Positions 44,701 to 54,123 of a DNA stretch of 64,000 nucleotides are shown one piece after another. The stretch is taken from positions 1-64,000 of the forward strand of contig QPGA01000024.1 of assembly GCA_003332265.1 (NCBI GenBank), written 5' to 3'. Within the stretch, counting starts at the first letter, position 1. Each line of letters starts with the position of its first letter. This DNA comes from Candidatus Accumulibacter meliphilus. Lineage in GTDB: Bacteria > Pseudomonadota > Gammaproteobacteria > Burkholderiales > Rhodocyclaceae. Position numbers and translations under genes: made by a program. A model generated the notes under the pieces. It had not been told where the DNA came from. It did no database searches and saw nothing but the letters and a program-made list of their open reading frames with translations.

Positions 44701-47162
44701 TTTGCCGCTGCTTCCGGCAAAGGCGTTTCGACGACGCTGCTGTCCTCGCTAGTGCGCAGTAGCGACGCGGCCAGGGCCATCATTCCCGTGGCATCGGGCG
44801 CCTGAACGTGTCCGGTCTTCAGATGTGCGACCCAGATGACAAAGACGCTGTAGGCCTGGCCGAGCAGGTCGACGATCGCTGGCGTGACTTCGTGCTCCTG
44901 GCGCAGCCACAGGTTGAGAACCTGTTCGACCGACCACGCCGCTTCGCCGAAATCCCTGAGTCCGACCATCCGGCCACTGCCCTTGAGGGTATGCACGGCA
45001 CGGCGGATGGCGGTCAGCAACGCTGTCTCCTGCGGCTGCGTTTTCAGCAACTGGAAGTTGTGGTCGATGCCGGCCAGTACCTCTTCCGCCTCGGCAAGGA
45101 AAATTTCCAGGATTTCGGCGTCGACCTCCTCGCTGGTAGCTTGTGAGAGCTGGATCGTTTCAGCCGAGGGGAGTGGTGTCTCGGCGGTTTGCGGCTTGAG
45201 CGCGGCCATCGTCGCGTCGAGCTGCGCGCTGGCGTCGCCAGCGGCGGCGAGCACCGACAGCAGTTGCTTGATCTGTGGTCCGCCGTCCTTGTCGCCCACC
45301 AGGTCGCTGTCTTTTTGCAGGGCCGCGAGATGTTTGACGACTTGCTGGCGCAGCTGCGCATCGTCTGGCTGTCCCTTGAGCGCTTGCAGCAAGGCGTGCG
45401 CGTCGAGCTTCTGCTGTTCGAGTTCCTTCTCGACCGTCGCTGCGGGTTCCTCGACGAGCACCTCGCGGCCAGTGCTGGACTCCATTTTTCTGACGAAGGC
45501 ATCGAAGTCCGTCGCGCCGTGCTGCAGGGCGTCGACGAAGAAGCCCAGCAGCGACAGTTTCTCGGCAAGTTGCTCGAAGTCGGTTTCCAGCGGCACATAG
45601 TCTGCTGCGGAGAAAGCCTTGATGTCGGCGGCGCACTTTTTTAGAACCGCAACGGCCGCCTCGTGGCGCATCATGGTCAGTGCACCGATGACCTGTCGCA
45701 GCGGCGTTTCCAGGCTTTCCAGATCGGCGCCTTTGTCAACGTCCCGGAAGAAACCGTCGAGTACCTGTTCGATGTGCGTCAGGTTGTTCTGGATCTCCCG
45801 GGCCACCTGGCTGATCAGCAGCTTTTCCTGCGCCTGGCGTGACATTTCGTCGAGTGATGGCAGTTCCGATTCCGGTGACAGTGGCTTTCCGGAAAGGCAG
45901 CCATGAATCCGATCGACCATTACATTGACCTGGTGCGTGAAGCTGCTGTCCAGGTACTGGATGTTTCCCTGCGCATTCAGCGCCAGCAGGATGGCCGTGG
46001 CCGTTTCCATGGCCAGCGCTTCGCTGTGCTTTATCGGCGCCTTGAGCAGGAATTCGGCCACCTCGCCGATGGCCTGAACCAGGCGGCAAAAGTCGGCCTG
46101 GCCAAGTTCTTCGACCACCGCTGCCAAGGCCGTGGCGTTGCTGCGGAAAGTCGGCAGTGCCTGCGTGCTGCCGGCACAAAACTTGTTCCACGACTCTTCT
46201 GTGCTGGCAATCGCTTCACGCAAGCGACGGCGGACGGATTCCTCAGCGACCGCGGTTTCGGGCGCCGCACCGGGCAGCAGCGCGGCCAACTGGTAGGCAG
46301 CCTGGACGCGGTGGACGGCGCGCTGCTTGCTGTCGGCGTTGCCGACCAGATACAGCGCGTCGCGCATCAGGCGTTCGGCGACATTGCTCGAACCTTCGAG
46401 CAGTCGCCGAATCTGCAGGTCGATGCGCGTGCACAGCTGCCTGGCATCGGCATCCGCTGGTAGCGCCCGTTCGGCCAGCGCGGTCAGGAAGGCAGTGGCC
46501 ACCCACCAGAAAGCGCGCGCGGACGGTAGTTCCTGGAGGGCATCGATACGTTTGACGGCGTTGAGCATTTCCGGCACGCCGGCCCCGCTCTGCGGCGCAC
46601 GTAACCACGACAACAGGCCGCGCTGGAAGTAAGCGCGCTGCTGGCGCAGGCGACCGTGAAACTCGCCGCCGCTGATTTTCGGGCTACCGCCGTTACGACG
46701 GGGTGGGCGTACGCGCAGGTCGGGGAAGAAGAGATCGGTCGCCAGAACACGTTCCTGTCCGCGGGCTGTCTGCAGTTCTCGATAAACGGGCAGCAGGCGC
46801 AGGGCTTGGTTTGGCTGGCCGCCGATCAGGTCATCGAGGTAGTGACGAAGGCTGGCCATTGCCCGTCGTCCCAGCTCGATGTGCGCTGCGTTGCACGGCT
46901 GCTCCTGGCGTTCGACCGCCTCGAGCAAGGCCTCCAGCGCTTCCGTAAACTGGGTGACGCCGTCGAGACCGACGATGGTCAGCGCGCCCTGCACCTGGTG
47001 CAGGTGGGTACGACAGAATCTGACCTGGCCGAGATTGGCGTTGTCGAAGGCCACGCTTGCCGCAAGCTCTTGCAAGGCCTTGTCGGCACGCTCCAGCGCG
47101 AGGTCTATCTCGCTCTTGACCCAGGTTAGCGGGCCGATATCGAAGTCCGTCTGGGCATTCAT
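41763..47162 (-). CDS. chpA: ChpA, hybrid CheA-type kinase of the Pil-Chp system
   Basis: The protein has 1799 residues. From N to C: Hpt-like helical regions without a clear His, then Hpt domains with phosphorylatable His (about H724 AVHTLKGSG, H881 AAHTLAGIAG, H1081 LFHTLKGSAR), a dimerisation region, HATPase (N box LEHMLRNAIAHGLE, GRGIGMDVL), CheW-like domain, and a receiver with D1726 (LLVDIEMPRMDG). It signals from PilJ to PilG/PilH. ATG 47162 is preferred to the GTG at 47180, which lies near the repeat. No chpB or chpC follows. Confidence 0.95.
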   Translation of the reverse strand: MNAQTDFDIGPLTWVKSEIDLALERADKALQELAASVAFDNANLGQVRFCRTHLHQVQGALTIVGLDGVTQFTEALEALLEAVERQEQPCNAAHIELGRRAMASLRHYLDDLIGGQPNQALRLLPVYRELQTARGQERVLATDLFFPDLRVRPPRRNGGSPKISGGEFHGRLRQQRAYFQRGLLSWLRAPQSGAGVPEMLNAVKRIDALQELPSARAFWWVATAFLTALAERALPADADARQLCTRIDLQIRRLLEGSSNVAERLMRDALYLVGNADSKQRAVHRVQAAYQLAALLPGAAPETAVAEESVRRRLREAIASTEESWNKFCAGSTQALPTFRSNATALAAVVEELGQADFCRLVQAIGEVAEFLLKAPIKHSEALAMETATAILLALNAQGNIQYLDSSFTHQVNVMVDRIHGCLSGKPLSPESELPSLDEMSRQAQEKLLISQVAREIQNNLTHIEQVLDGFFRDVDKGADLESLETPLRQVIGALTMMRHEAAVAVLKKCAADIKAFSAADYVPLETDFEQLAEKLSLLGFFVDALQHGATDFDAFVRKMESSTGREVLVEEPAATVEKELEQQKLDAHALLQALKGQPDDAQLRQQVVKHLAALQKDSDLVGDKDGGPQIKQLLSVLAAAGDASAQLDATMAALKPQTAETPLPSAETIQLSQATSEEVDAEILEIFLAEAEEVLAGIDHNFQLLKTQPQETALLTAIRRAVHTLKGSGRMVGLRDFGEAAWSVEQVLNLWLRQEHEVTPAIVDLLGQAYSVFVIWVAHLKTGHVQAPDATGMMALAASLLRTSEDSSVVETPLPEAAAKPDDRAGDERSLRQRLTITSALAEIFNEEAGAHLATLQHEFAVLESDLLAPTTHEMYRAAHTLAGIAGTVGIEPVNQLSMALEHAVSRRNQAANPDSVEALETIRQAIAGLALMLTDIAGFHEPEAAPVLIDALASLYLELSVEKRAALAEEEGDAGRGDSEVGETSDAALDAEELAVHELVSATAAPPLAPITATQPSAAALGGSGLVAPEMQDELDEQLLPLFLEEALDLTQSIATQLRAWRSKPSDSDVLRRLARLFHTLKGSARMAGAMNLGELTHAIETRMAEAQQAENSPLELIDDIDNAFDVIVQIVERLQRGELGDAPVDVSDEAAGKIASDAEFTRTAAGHDVPAEAPEQQQEGESDTGEQRALLRVRADLIDRLVNEAGELSIARSRIEGEMRAIKGSLLDLTENVIRLRRQLRDIELQAELQMQSRTALADERRPIDFDPLEFDRFTRFQELTRMMAESVNDVATVQQNLLKNLDDANAAILAQSRLNRELQQELMSVRMVPFSSIADRLYRIVRQAGKELGKRANLEISGGQLQLDRTVLDKMLAPLEHMLRNAIAHGLENTPQRLAKGKPEIGELSLKLTQEGNEVIVAFADDGAGLDLQRLRERGLAAGLLNEEQAADEAQIVEMIFAPGISTASGISRLAGRGIGMDVLKSAVVSLGGRIEVLSTPDQGTTFRLYLPLTLAVTKALLVRSGQREYAIPAAMIEQVLDLKEKGLTRIREANAALWSGNPYPFHYLPHLLGEPQALPERHSQYWVLLLRSGTRRVALQVDEVLGNQEVVVKNIGPQLARVIGVSGATVLGNGQVLLILNPVALASRPRTAIPVSPLPTLRQAATTGSVAATLPTVMIVDDSLTVRKISSRLLAREGYQVMTAKDGLDALEQLVAIIPDVLLVDIEMPRMDGFELTRNLRADERLRGVPIVMITSRTAEKHRHYAFELGVNHYLGKPYQEEELLRLVAAHVKAQRGP

Positions 47163-47187
47163 CCGGGAAGGGTTCTCCACTCCAGTC

Positions 47188-47311
47188 TAATGTGAAAGTC
47201 GCGTATGCGACTCACGAAACTCCCTTCTCCCCTCGCGGGAGAAGGGCCGGGGAAGAGGGGGGCGGTCATGACTTTCATGATCCGGGGTGTCTCGACATGT
47301 CATGACCGTTA
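47188..47311 (+). repeat. three-hairpin repeat, copy D
   Basis: The copy starts CTAATGTGAAAGTCGCG and ends CATGACCGTTAG, 11 bp short of the pilJ stop codon. Hairpin 2 is a perfect CCCTTCTCCC/GGGAGAAGGG stem. It fills most of the pilJ-chpA gap, where pilK sits in Pseudomonas. Confidence 0.92.
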
Positions 47312-47322
47312 GCCGCGATCGT

Positions 47323-49494
47323 TCAAGTAACTTTGAAACCGGCAACCGAGCCTTTCAGTTCCGTCGCCAGACCGGCTAGCTCACCAATTGCTGTCGCGGT
47401 CTTTTGCGTGCCGGCCGTTGTTTGTCCGGTGACCAGCAGAATGTCCTGCATCTTGCGGGCCACTTTGGTGGCCAACTCCGATTGCTGACGGGTGGCTCCG
47501 GCGATGGTTTCGATCAAGGCCGTGAGCTCGCTCGAAACTTCACCGATCTCGGCCAGAGCCTGGCCTGCGGCGTCCGACAGTCGCGCGCCGTCGACGACGC
47601 CGCGGGTCGATTCCTCCATCGCCGAGACGGTGTCCTGAGTGTCGGTCTGAATGGTCCTGACGATCGCGCCAATCTGCTTGGTCGCTTCGCCCGAACGTTC
47701 GGCGAGGCGCTGCACCTCTTCGGCAACGACCGTGAAGCCGCGCCCGGCTTCACCAGCGGAGGCAGCCTGGATGGCCGCGTTGAGCGCCAGGACGTTGGTC
47801 TGCTCGGTGATGTCCGAGATCAGCTCGACGATCTCGCCGATTTCCTGGGACGACTCGCCGAGACGCTTGATCCGCTTCGAGGTTTCCTGAATCTGGTCGC
47901 GGATCTTGTTCATTCCCTTGATCGAGTCCTCGACCGCCTTGGTGCCTTTGGCGGCTGCCGCCAAGGACTGCCGGGCGACGGTGGCCGACTGCTTGGCGTC
48001 GCCGGAAACGTTGGTCATCGAGCTTGACATGCTCAGCACCGACTGACCGGCCGATTTGATTTCGGCGGTCTGCCGCTCGGCAGCGGCGAGCAGCTCGACA
48101 GAGGTCTGTTGCGCCATTCCGGTGGCGTCGGTGACGCGGCTGGCGGCATCATTGATGCGGCCGACGAGGACGCGCAACTCTTCAATGGTGTAGTTGATCG
48201 AGTCGGCGATGGCGCCGGTGATGTCCTCGGAGACGGTCGCGGTGACTGTCAGGTCTCCGTCGGCGAGGTCGCCGAGCTCGTTCATCAGGCGCAGGATGGC
48301 GCCTTGATTCTGGCGGTTCACCGCCTCGGTTTCCTGGCGGCTGCTTTCGGCAGTCTCCGCCTGTCGCTTGTTCTCGGTAAGATAGCTCCTGGCCAACAGG
48401 AACAGCAGACCGATGGCCAGCACGATCAGGCCAGCGAGAGCGAAGGCGTAGCCGGTGCGCTCCATGACGTTGGCTTGGTAAGCCTGGGCCAGCTGCTCAG
48501 TGGCATGAAGCAGCTCCTCGCTGTCACGAAAGATCTGCGATCCCGCCTGCTTGGCAATTACCAGTCGCTGCAGATTGCCGAGAATGCCGCCAACGGCAGT
48601 CCGGTATTCGCTGAAACTGGTATCGAGTTCGCCGAGCTTTTGCTTGGTATCGGCGTCGGTGGTGGCGCTGATGCGCAGCGCCTCGCTGCCTTTGCTCAAG
48701 GCATTGATGTGGTCACGAAAGGTGTTCGTGTCCTTGCCCAGGAGAAAGGCGACTTCCGCGTCGATGGCGTCGCCGACGAGCAGCGCATTGGCGTTCTTGG
48801 CAATCCGCTGGGTAAGCATCACCAGCTGGTTGGCGACGGCTATGTCGCGGATGCCGGCACTGTTCTGCAGCTTGAGCGCGGCGATCTGCTCCGAGCGGTC
48901 GAGCAGTTGCGGGTTCTTGTCGTTGATCGAGGCGACGTCCTTGCCGAGCGAGATCAGGTTTTTCTCCATCTCCAGCAGGCGGCCGGCATTGGTGTCGGTC
49001 TTCTTCCAGGCCTCGGTCAGGAACAGCAACTGCGGGTGCACGCTGGCCGGCGATGCGGGCACCAGCGTGGCGCCCAGTTCGCCACCATTGATCAGTCGGT
49101 CGAGGCTGGTCACGAAATTGTCGCGCGAATCCCTCAGTTGCTTGAAGGCCACCGCATCGCCAAGCAAAGCCAGGCTGGATGCCTTGGCCAGTCGCTGCGA
49201 GAGCATGCCCATGTCACGGGCAGTGGCGATGTAGGCGGTGCCGTAGGTTGACTGTCGGTTGTCACGATAAACTACGGCAGCAATAATCAGCATTACCAGC
49301 AGCAGCGTGGCGCCAAGAATTTGCAGTTGTTTGGCAACCGGGTAGCGGCCGAGGACAGGCAGCGGAAACGGGGTCTTCCCTTGATCGTCGCTCGTCGGCT
49401 GCTGTGCATCCATCACCGTGCGAGCATCCAGGGTCTCGCCTGCCGGGTCTGTCGTACCGGACAAAAAACTCGGCAGCTTGGACTTCAACGTCAT
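47323..49494 (-). CDS. pilJ: methyl-accepting chemotaxis protein PilJ
   Basis: The protein has 723 residues. After a ~50-residue cytoplasmic lead, TM1 ([15 protein letters not shown]) precedes a large periplasmic sensor with two PilJ-type helical modules ([15 protein letters not shown] and [15 protein letters not shown]), TM2 at about 355-375, and a signalling tip with [13 protein letters not shown]. It is the receptor of the Pil-Chp pathway. 71 bp follow pilI. Confidence 0.95.
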   Translation of the reverse strand: MTLKSKLPSFLSGTTDPAGETLDARTVMDAQQPTSDDQGKTPFPLPVLGRYPVAKQLQILGATLLLVMLIIAAVVYRDNRQSTYGTAYIATARDMGMLSQRLAKASSLALLGDAVAFKQLRDSRDNFVTSLDRLINGGELGATLVPASPASVHPQLLFLTEAWKKTDTNAGRLLEMEKNLISLGKDVASINDKNPQLLDRSEQIAALKLQNSAGIRDIAVANQLVMLTQRIAKNANALLVGDAIDAEVAFLLGKDTNTFRDHINALSKGSEALRISATTDADTKQKLGELDTSFSEYRTAVGGILGNLQRLVIAKQAGSQIFRDSEELLHATEQLAQAYQANVMERTGYAFALAGLIVLAIGLLFLLARSYLTENKRQAETAESSRQETEAVNRQNQGAILRLMNELGDLADGDLTVTATVSEDITGAIADSINYTIEELRVLVGRINDAASRVTDATGMAQQTSVELLAAAERQTAEIKSAGQSVLSMSSSMTNVSGDAKQSATVARQSLAAAAKGTKAVEDSIKGMNKIRDQIQETSKRIKRLGESSQEIGEIVELISDITEQTNVLALNAAIQAASAGEAGRGFTVVAEEVQRLAERSGEATKQIGAIVRTIQTDTQDTVSAMEESTRGVVDGARLSDAAGQALAEIGEVSSELTALIETIAGATRQQSELATKVARKMQDILLVTGQTTAGTQKTATAIGELAGLATELKGSVAGFKVT

Positions 49495-49565
49495 ATTGCT
49501 TCTCCGGTTACACGGTGGCTATGGTGCGACTGATGGCAGCCGAGGAGTTTATTCGTGAAAATGGC

Positions 49566-50075
49566 TCACACGCCAATGTCCATGAATGCCTCGTCGGCCA
49601 GCAGTTCCCGCACCTTTAGTTTCTTCCAGCGCCGCCCTTCGTTGTCGCTGTAGGACTCCTGTGCCCAGACCGGTGCTGCCGGATCGGACGCTTCGAGGTG
49701 CAAGGCTTCGACGTTACGCAGGCCGATCATGCGCGTGACCAGCAAGGCGGCATTGCTGCCGTGGCGGGTACCGATCAACAACAGGCGCGAACTCGCATTC
49801 TGCGGCGTTGCTTCCTTGCCGAGAAAGGCCGACAGATCGACTGCCGAGTACAGGTTGCCGCGGATATTGGCGACGCCGGCGAACCACGGCTGGGTCAAGG
49901 GAACGCTCGTCAGCGGGGTCAGCGGAACGATTTCGCCGGAGTCAGTCAGGTCCAGGAGCCAGTAGTCGGAACCCGCCTGAATGCCCAACAAGCCGGCAGA
50001 ACTCTGATTGCCCATGCCGGCGAGTCGTGCCGCCAGGTAAGACTGAAAATCGTGCAGGCTGATCTTTTTGGTCAT
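49566..50075 (-). CDS. pilI: CheW-like adaptor PilI
   Basis: The protein has 169 residues, a CheW domain (LTQPWFAGVANIRGNLYSAVDLSAFLG) preceded by a short lead. It couples PilJ to ChpA. The ATG at 50075 (MTKKISLHDF) lies 14 bp after pilH. The open frame continues upstream only as a shadow of pilH. Confidence 0.93.
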   Translation of the reverse strand: MTKKISLHDFQSYLAARLAGMGNQSSAGLLGIQAGSDYWLLDLTDSGEIVPLTPLTSVPLTQPWFAGVANIRGNLYSAVDLSAFLGKEATPQNASSRLLLIGTRHGSNAALLVTRMIGLRNVEALHLEASDPAAPVWAQESYSDNEGRRWKKLKVRELLADEAFMDIGV

Positions 50076-50089
50076 GCGCTTGCTGGCGG

Positions 50090-50452
50090 TCAGAGTGCCG
50101 CAATTTTGGCCAGCAGCTCGGGGCCATTGACGGGTTTCACCAGGTAATCCTGCGCGCCTTGGCGCAAGCCCCAGATCTTGTCGGTTTCCTGTCCCTTGGT
50201 GGTGCACACGATGACGGGAATGCTGCGAGTCGCCTCGTCACGCGTCAAGGTGCGGGTTGCCTGGTAGCCATTCAGGCCTGGCATGACCACGTCCATCAGG
50301 ATCAGGTCCGGCAGTTCGCTTTTCGCCTTGGCGATTCCCTCTTCGCCACTGTTGGCGGTAATGACCTCGTAACCACTGCTGGTCAGTAGTGCTTTCATGA
50401 CATGGCGCTCGGTAGGCGAATCGTCAACGACGAGAATTTTCTTGATGGTCAT
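50090..50452 (-). CDS. pilH: response regulator PilH
   Basis: The protein has 120 residues, a stand-alone receiver with acidic pocket VVDDSPTE, phosphoacceptor in LILMDVVMPG and Lys in YLVKPVNG. It ends about 14 bp before pilI. In the Pil-Chp system PilH opposes or buffers PilG signalling. Confidence 0.95.
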   Translation of the reverse strand: MTIKKILVVDDSPTERHVMKALLTSSGYEVITANSGEEGIAKAKSELPDLILMDVVMPGLNGYQATRTLTRDEATRSIPVIVCTTKGQETDKIWGLRQGAQDYLVKPVNGPELLAKIAAL

Positions 50453-50466
50453 GGCGCTTGGTTCCC

Positions 50467-50862
50467 TCAGGCTGACGGCGGTGCAAAAGTGGCGACCGCT
50501 TGCAGGAGGCTGTCTTTGGTGAATGGCTTGGTCAGATACTGGTCCGAGCCGACCATGCGGCCGCGCGCACGGTCGAACAAGCCGTCCTTCGATGACAGCA
50601 TGATCACTGGAGTGGAGCGAAAACGCTGGTTCTTTTTGATCAGCGCACAGGTCTGGTAGCCGTCGAGTCGCGGCATTACGATGTCACAGAAAATGACTTC
50701 TGGCTGATGGTCGGCGATTTTTGCCAGGGCGTCGAAACCGTCCTCTGCCAGCAGCACCCGGCAGCCGGCCTGGACAAGGAAAATTTCCGCGCTACGGCGT
50801 ATGGTATTGCTGTCGTCAATGACCATGACTTTGACGCCGCGCAGGCTTGCCGCTTCAGCCAA
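50467..50862 (-). CDS. pilG: response regulator PilG
   Basis: The protein has 131 residues, a CheY-like receiver: KVMVIDDSNTIRRSAEIFL, FCDIVMPRLDGY (Asp acceptor), YLTKPFTKDSL. PilG promotes pilus extension in P. aeruginosa. First gene of pilG-pilH-pilI-pilJ-chpA; 91 bp after rubA on the same strand. Confidence 0.95.
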   Translation of the reverse strand: MAEAASLRGVKVMVIDDSNTIRRSAEIFLVQAGCRVLLAEDGFDALAKIADHQPEVIFCDIVMPRLDGYQTCALIKKNQRFRSTPVIMLSSKDGLFDRARGRMVGSDQYLTKPFTKDSLLQAVATFAPPSA

Positions 50863-50952
50863 TTGTCTCCTCCAGGGTGCGTCAGGTTTTTATCTTGAGG
50901 ACGTCGCTGTTTCGACGTCATCTCCTGCTGACATTACTATAACGCATTGTCT

Positions 50953-51141
50953 TCAAATCTCGACCATTTCGAAGTCTTCCTTGCGCGCACCGCACTCCGG
51001 ACAGGTCCAGTTGATGGGAACGTCCTGCCAGCGAGTGCCCGGGGCGAGGCCTTCGTCGGGCAGGCCGGCTGCTTCGTCATAAATGAAGCCGCAGGTGAGG
51101 CACATCCAGGTGAGGTAGTGGTGGTCGTTTGCTGTGTTCAT
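50953..51141 (-). CDS. rubA: rubredoxin
   Basis: The protein has 62 residues. CLTCGFIYDEAAG and CPECGARKEDFE provide the four Cys of an Fe(Cys)4 centre. Small electron carrier. Start ATG 51141; the frame is open much further upstream without similarity. Divergent from thiD; this position beside the pil-chp cluster is common in betaproteobacteria. Confidence 0.97.
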   Translation of the reverse strand: MNTANDHHYLTWMCLTCGFIYDEAAGLPDEGLAPGTRWQDVPINWTCPECGARKEDFEMVEI

Positions 51142-51261
51142 GGCTATCGTCAGTTTTCGGTTAGAATCGGCGAAAAACCCGTAGATTCTAGCCAAACCCC
51201 TCTCTCGCCGCCAAGACTTTCTTTTTGACAGAAAATCTTCGCTTACCGCGGTTGCCAATTG

Positions 51262-52116
51262 ATGACCACCTATCCTGTGCCCATGCCGCCACCGATCGTG
51301 TTGAGTTTCGCGGCCAGCGACCCCTCTGGAGGCGCCGGCTTGCAGGCCGACCTGATGACTGCCTCGGCGCTCGGCTGCCACGCTTTGTCGGTGATCACGG
51401 CGCTGACCGTTCAGGACTCCCTCGGGGTCGCCAGCATTTTCGCCATCGCTGCCGACTGGGTCGAAGATCAGGCGCGGACCCTGCTGGAGGACATGCCGGT
51501 AGCAGCGTTCAAGATCGGCCTGCTGGGCAGCGCCGAGAACATGCGGGTCATCGCCGACATTCTCGCCGATTATCCGCATGTGCCGGTGGTTCTCGACCCG
51601 GTACTGGCCTCCGGGCGCGGCGACGAACTGGCGGATGAAGAAATGATTGCCACGCTGCGCGAGGTCTTGCTGCCGCGGACTACGATCCTGACGCCGAATT
51701 CGCTGGAAGCGCGCCGTCTCGCTGACGAGGAGGACGCAGGGGAGGGCACGGATGCGCTTCGGGCCCTCGATGACTGCGCGCAGCGCTTGCTTTCCTTCGG
51801 TTGCCAGTACGTGTTATTGACCGGAACGCATGACACTACGCCACGCGTCGTCAATAGCCTCTATGGCCGCGAGGGCGGGCTGCTGCGCAGCGACGTCTGG
51901 GACCGCCTGCCCGGCAGCTATCACGGTTCGGGCTGTACGCTGGCCTCGGCGATCGCCGCCCATCTCGCCAGCGGCCTGCCGGTCAGCGAGGCGGTGCAGG
52001 CGGCGCAGGCGTACACCTGGCAAGCACTGGCGGCCGGTTTTCGTGCCGGCATGGGCCAGTACCTGCCGGATCGCTTCTTCCGCTTGCGCGCGGGCAGCGG
52101 AGCTCTCCTTGTCTGA
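51262..52116 (+). CDS. thiD: hydroxymethylpyrimidine/phosphomethylpyrimidine kinase
   Basis: ThiD phosphorylates HMP and HMP-P for thiamin synthesis. The protein has 284 residues. SFAASDPSGGAGLQADL, MTASALGCHALSVITALTVQ, VVLDPVLASGRG and GSYHGSGCTLASAIAA are typical. The ATG at 51262 is used; ATG 51283 (MPPPIVLSFAASD) is a possible shorter start. No TPP riboswitch was seen upstream. Confidence 0.95.
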   Translation: MTTYPVPMPPPIVLSFAASDPSGGAGLQADLMTASALGCHALSVITALTVQDSLGVASIFAIAADWVEDQARTLLEDMPVAAFKIGLLGSAENMRVIADILADYPHVPVVLDPVLASGRGDELADEEMIATLREVLLPRTTILTPNSLEARRLADEEDAGEGTDALRALDDCAQRLLSFGCQYVLLTGTHDTTPRVVNSLYGREGGLLRSDVWDRLPGSYHGSGCTLASAIAAHLASGLPVSEAVQAAQAYTWQALAAGFRAGMGQYLPDRFFRLRAGSGALLV

Positions 52117-52132
52117 CACGATTTGCTCGCTC

Positions 52133-52810
52133 ATGCAGCAGCGGAAGCAGGACCCTCGGCAGCCGCTGCGTGGCCTCTATGCGATCACCCCTGATTGCCT
52201 GGCCGCGACCGTTCTGCTGGAGCGGGTTAGGGAGGCCTTGCAGGGCGGCGCGGCTTTTGTCCAGTATCGCGACAAGGGCGGTGACGCGGCCCGCCGGGCG
52301 GAGACCGCGCGCGCTTTACTCGTCCTTTGCCGGCAGTTCGGCGCCCGCTTGCTGATCAACGACGACCTGGCACTGGCGCTGGCGGTGGGCGCCGACGGGC
52401 TGCACCTGGGCGCCGCCGATGGCCAGCTATCGGCGGCGCGCGCCGCGCTTGGCGGTGCTCGCCTGCTCGGCGCTTCGTGCTACGACGACTTCGAGCGCGC
52501 CCGCGCAGCCGCAGCGGCTGGTGCGGACTACCTGGCCTTTGGCGCCATGCACCCCTCGTCCAGCAAGCCGCTGGCGGTGCGTGCCTCGCCGTCACTGATT
52601 ACGCGCTGTCGCGCCGAACTGCAGCTGCCGGCTTGTGCCATCGGCGGTATCACCGTCGAGAATGCCGCGCCGCTGCTGGCTGCCGGCGCCGATTTGCTGG
52701 CGGTGATCAGTGACCTCTTCGAGGCGCCTGACGTGGCGTCGCGTGCCGCCGCTTATCACCAACTATTCGAGGAAAATGCTCTTGATCTCCCAAAATCAAC
52801 AACTCTTTGA
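52133..52810 (+). CDS. thiE: thiamine-phosphate synthase
   Basis: The protein has 225 residues, a TIM barrel: [41 protein letters not shown], and [28 protein letters not shown]. It joins HMP-PP and thiazole phosphate. ATG 52133 lies 17 bp after thiD; a TTG at 52110 inside the end of thiD is an alternative. Its end overlaps hemL by 35 bp, which is unusually long. Confidence 0.94.
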   Translation: MQQRKQDPRQPLRGLYAITPDCLAATVLLERVREALQGGAAFVQYRDKGGDAARRAETARALLVLCRQFGARLLINDDLALALAVGADGLHLGAADGQLSAARAALGGARLLGASCYDDFERARAAAAAGADYLAFGAMHPSSSKPLAVRASPSLITRCRAELQLPACAIGGITVENAAPLLAAGADLLAVISDLFEAPDVASRAAAYHQLFEENALDLPKSTTL

Positions 52811-54062
52811 GCGTGCCCAGAAGCACATACCAGGTGGCGTGAACTCGCCCGTGCGTGCTTTTCGTTCGGTCGGCGGGACGCCGCGCTTCTTCGTTGCCGG
52901 CTCCGGCGCCCATGTCACCGATGCCGACGGCCAGCGCTACATCGACTATGTCGGCTCCTGGGGGCCGTTGATTCTCGGGCACGCGCATGCGGGCGTGCTG
53001 GCGGCGGTTCAGGAAGCGACGCTGCGCGGGCTGTCCTTTGGCGCGCCGACCGAAAGCGAGGTCGATATGGCCGATCTGCTGTGCGAGTTGCTGCCTTCGC
53101 TGGAAATGGTGCGCCTGGTCAGCTCGGGGACCGAGGCGACGATGAGCGCCATCCGCCTGGCGCGCGGTCATACCGGGCGTGACCTGCTGATCAAGTTCGA
53201 AGGCTGTTACCACGGCCATTCCGACAGTCTGCTGGTCAAGGCCGGTTCGGGGATGTTGACACTGGGCAATCCGAGTTCCGCAGGCGTGCCTGCGGAACTT
53301 GCCAGGCAAACCCTGGTTCTCGATTACAACGATAGCGCCGGGCTCGAAGCGGCGTTTGCCGAGCACGGCGCGCAGATCGCGGCGGTGATCGTCGAAGTGG
53401 TCGCCGGGAACATGAACCTGGTCATGCCGCGGTCGGAATTCCTGCAGACGATGCGCAACTTGTGCAGCGAGCACGGCGCGGTGCTGATTTTTGACGAGGT
53501 GATGACCGGTTTCCGGGTCGGCCTCACGTGCGCGCAGGGGCTCTACGGCATCACGCCGGACCTGACCACGCTTGGCAAAGTGATCGGCGGCGGCCTGCCG
53601 GTGGGCGCTTTCGGCGGGCGCAGGGAAATCATGGCCCAGGTGGCGCCCCTTGGTCCTGTCTATCAGGCGGGCACCCTGTCCGGAAATCCGGTGGCTGTGG
53701 CGGCGGGCCTGGCGACTCTGCAGCGCGTCCGCGCGAGCGGTTTCTACGAGCAATTGACGCGGCGCACCCGCCAGCTGACCGACGGCTTGCAGGCTGCGGC
53801 AGCCAAAAACGGCGTCCCGTTTTCAGCACAGGCAGTGGGCGGCATGTTCGGACTCTACTTCCGTTCCGAGTGTCCGCAGAACTACGCCGAAGTGATGAGT
53901 TGCGATGTGCCGGCCTTCAACCGCTTCTTCCACGGCATGCTCGACGCCGGCCACTACTTCGCTCCCGCCGCTTACGAAGCCGGTTTCGTTTCGGCAGCGC
54001 ATGAAGAGGCCGATATTGCGGCGACCGTCGCTGCTGCCGAAGCGCTGTTCAAGGCCTGGTGA
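52776..54062 (+). CDS. hemL: glutamate-1-semialdehyde 2,1-aminomutase
   Basis: HemL makes 5-aminolevulinate, the heme precursor, with PLP. The protein has 428 residues. [27 protein letters not shown], and [18 protein letters not shown] (catalytic Lys) are present. The ATG at 52776 is preceded by GAGGA; the gene starts inside thiE. Confidence 0.97.
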   Translation: MLLISQNQQLFERAQKHIPGGVNSPVRAFRSVGGTPRFFVAGSGAHVTDADGQRYIDYVGSWGPLILGHAHAGVLAAVQEATLRGLSFGAPTESEVDMADLLCELLPSLEMVRLVSSGTEATMSAIRLARGHTGRDLLIKFEGCYHGHSDSLLVKAGSGMLTLGNPSSAGVPAELARQTLVLDYNDSAGLEAAFAEHGAQIAAVIVEVVAGNMNLVMPRSEFLQTMRNLCSEHGAVLIFDEVMTGFRVGLTCAQGLYGITPDLTTLGKVIGGGLPVGAFGGRREIMAQVAPLGPVYQAGTLSGNPVAVAAGLATLQRVRASGFYEQLTRRTRQLTDGLQAAAAKNGVPFSAQAVGGMFGLYFRSECPQNYAEVMSCDVPAFNRFFHGMLDAGHYFAPAAYEAGFVSAAHEEADIAATVAAAEALFKAW

Positions 54063-54123
54063 TGGTGGTGGCATTTGGCCGTCTGCCGCAGCTGGCGCAG
54101 CGCGGGTAAGGGCAGCCCTGTCT

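Noticed and set aside
51142..51261. TPP riboswitch before thiD
   Set aside because: No CTGAGA-type thi box or matching stems were seen; the spacing is short.
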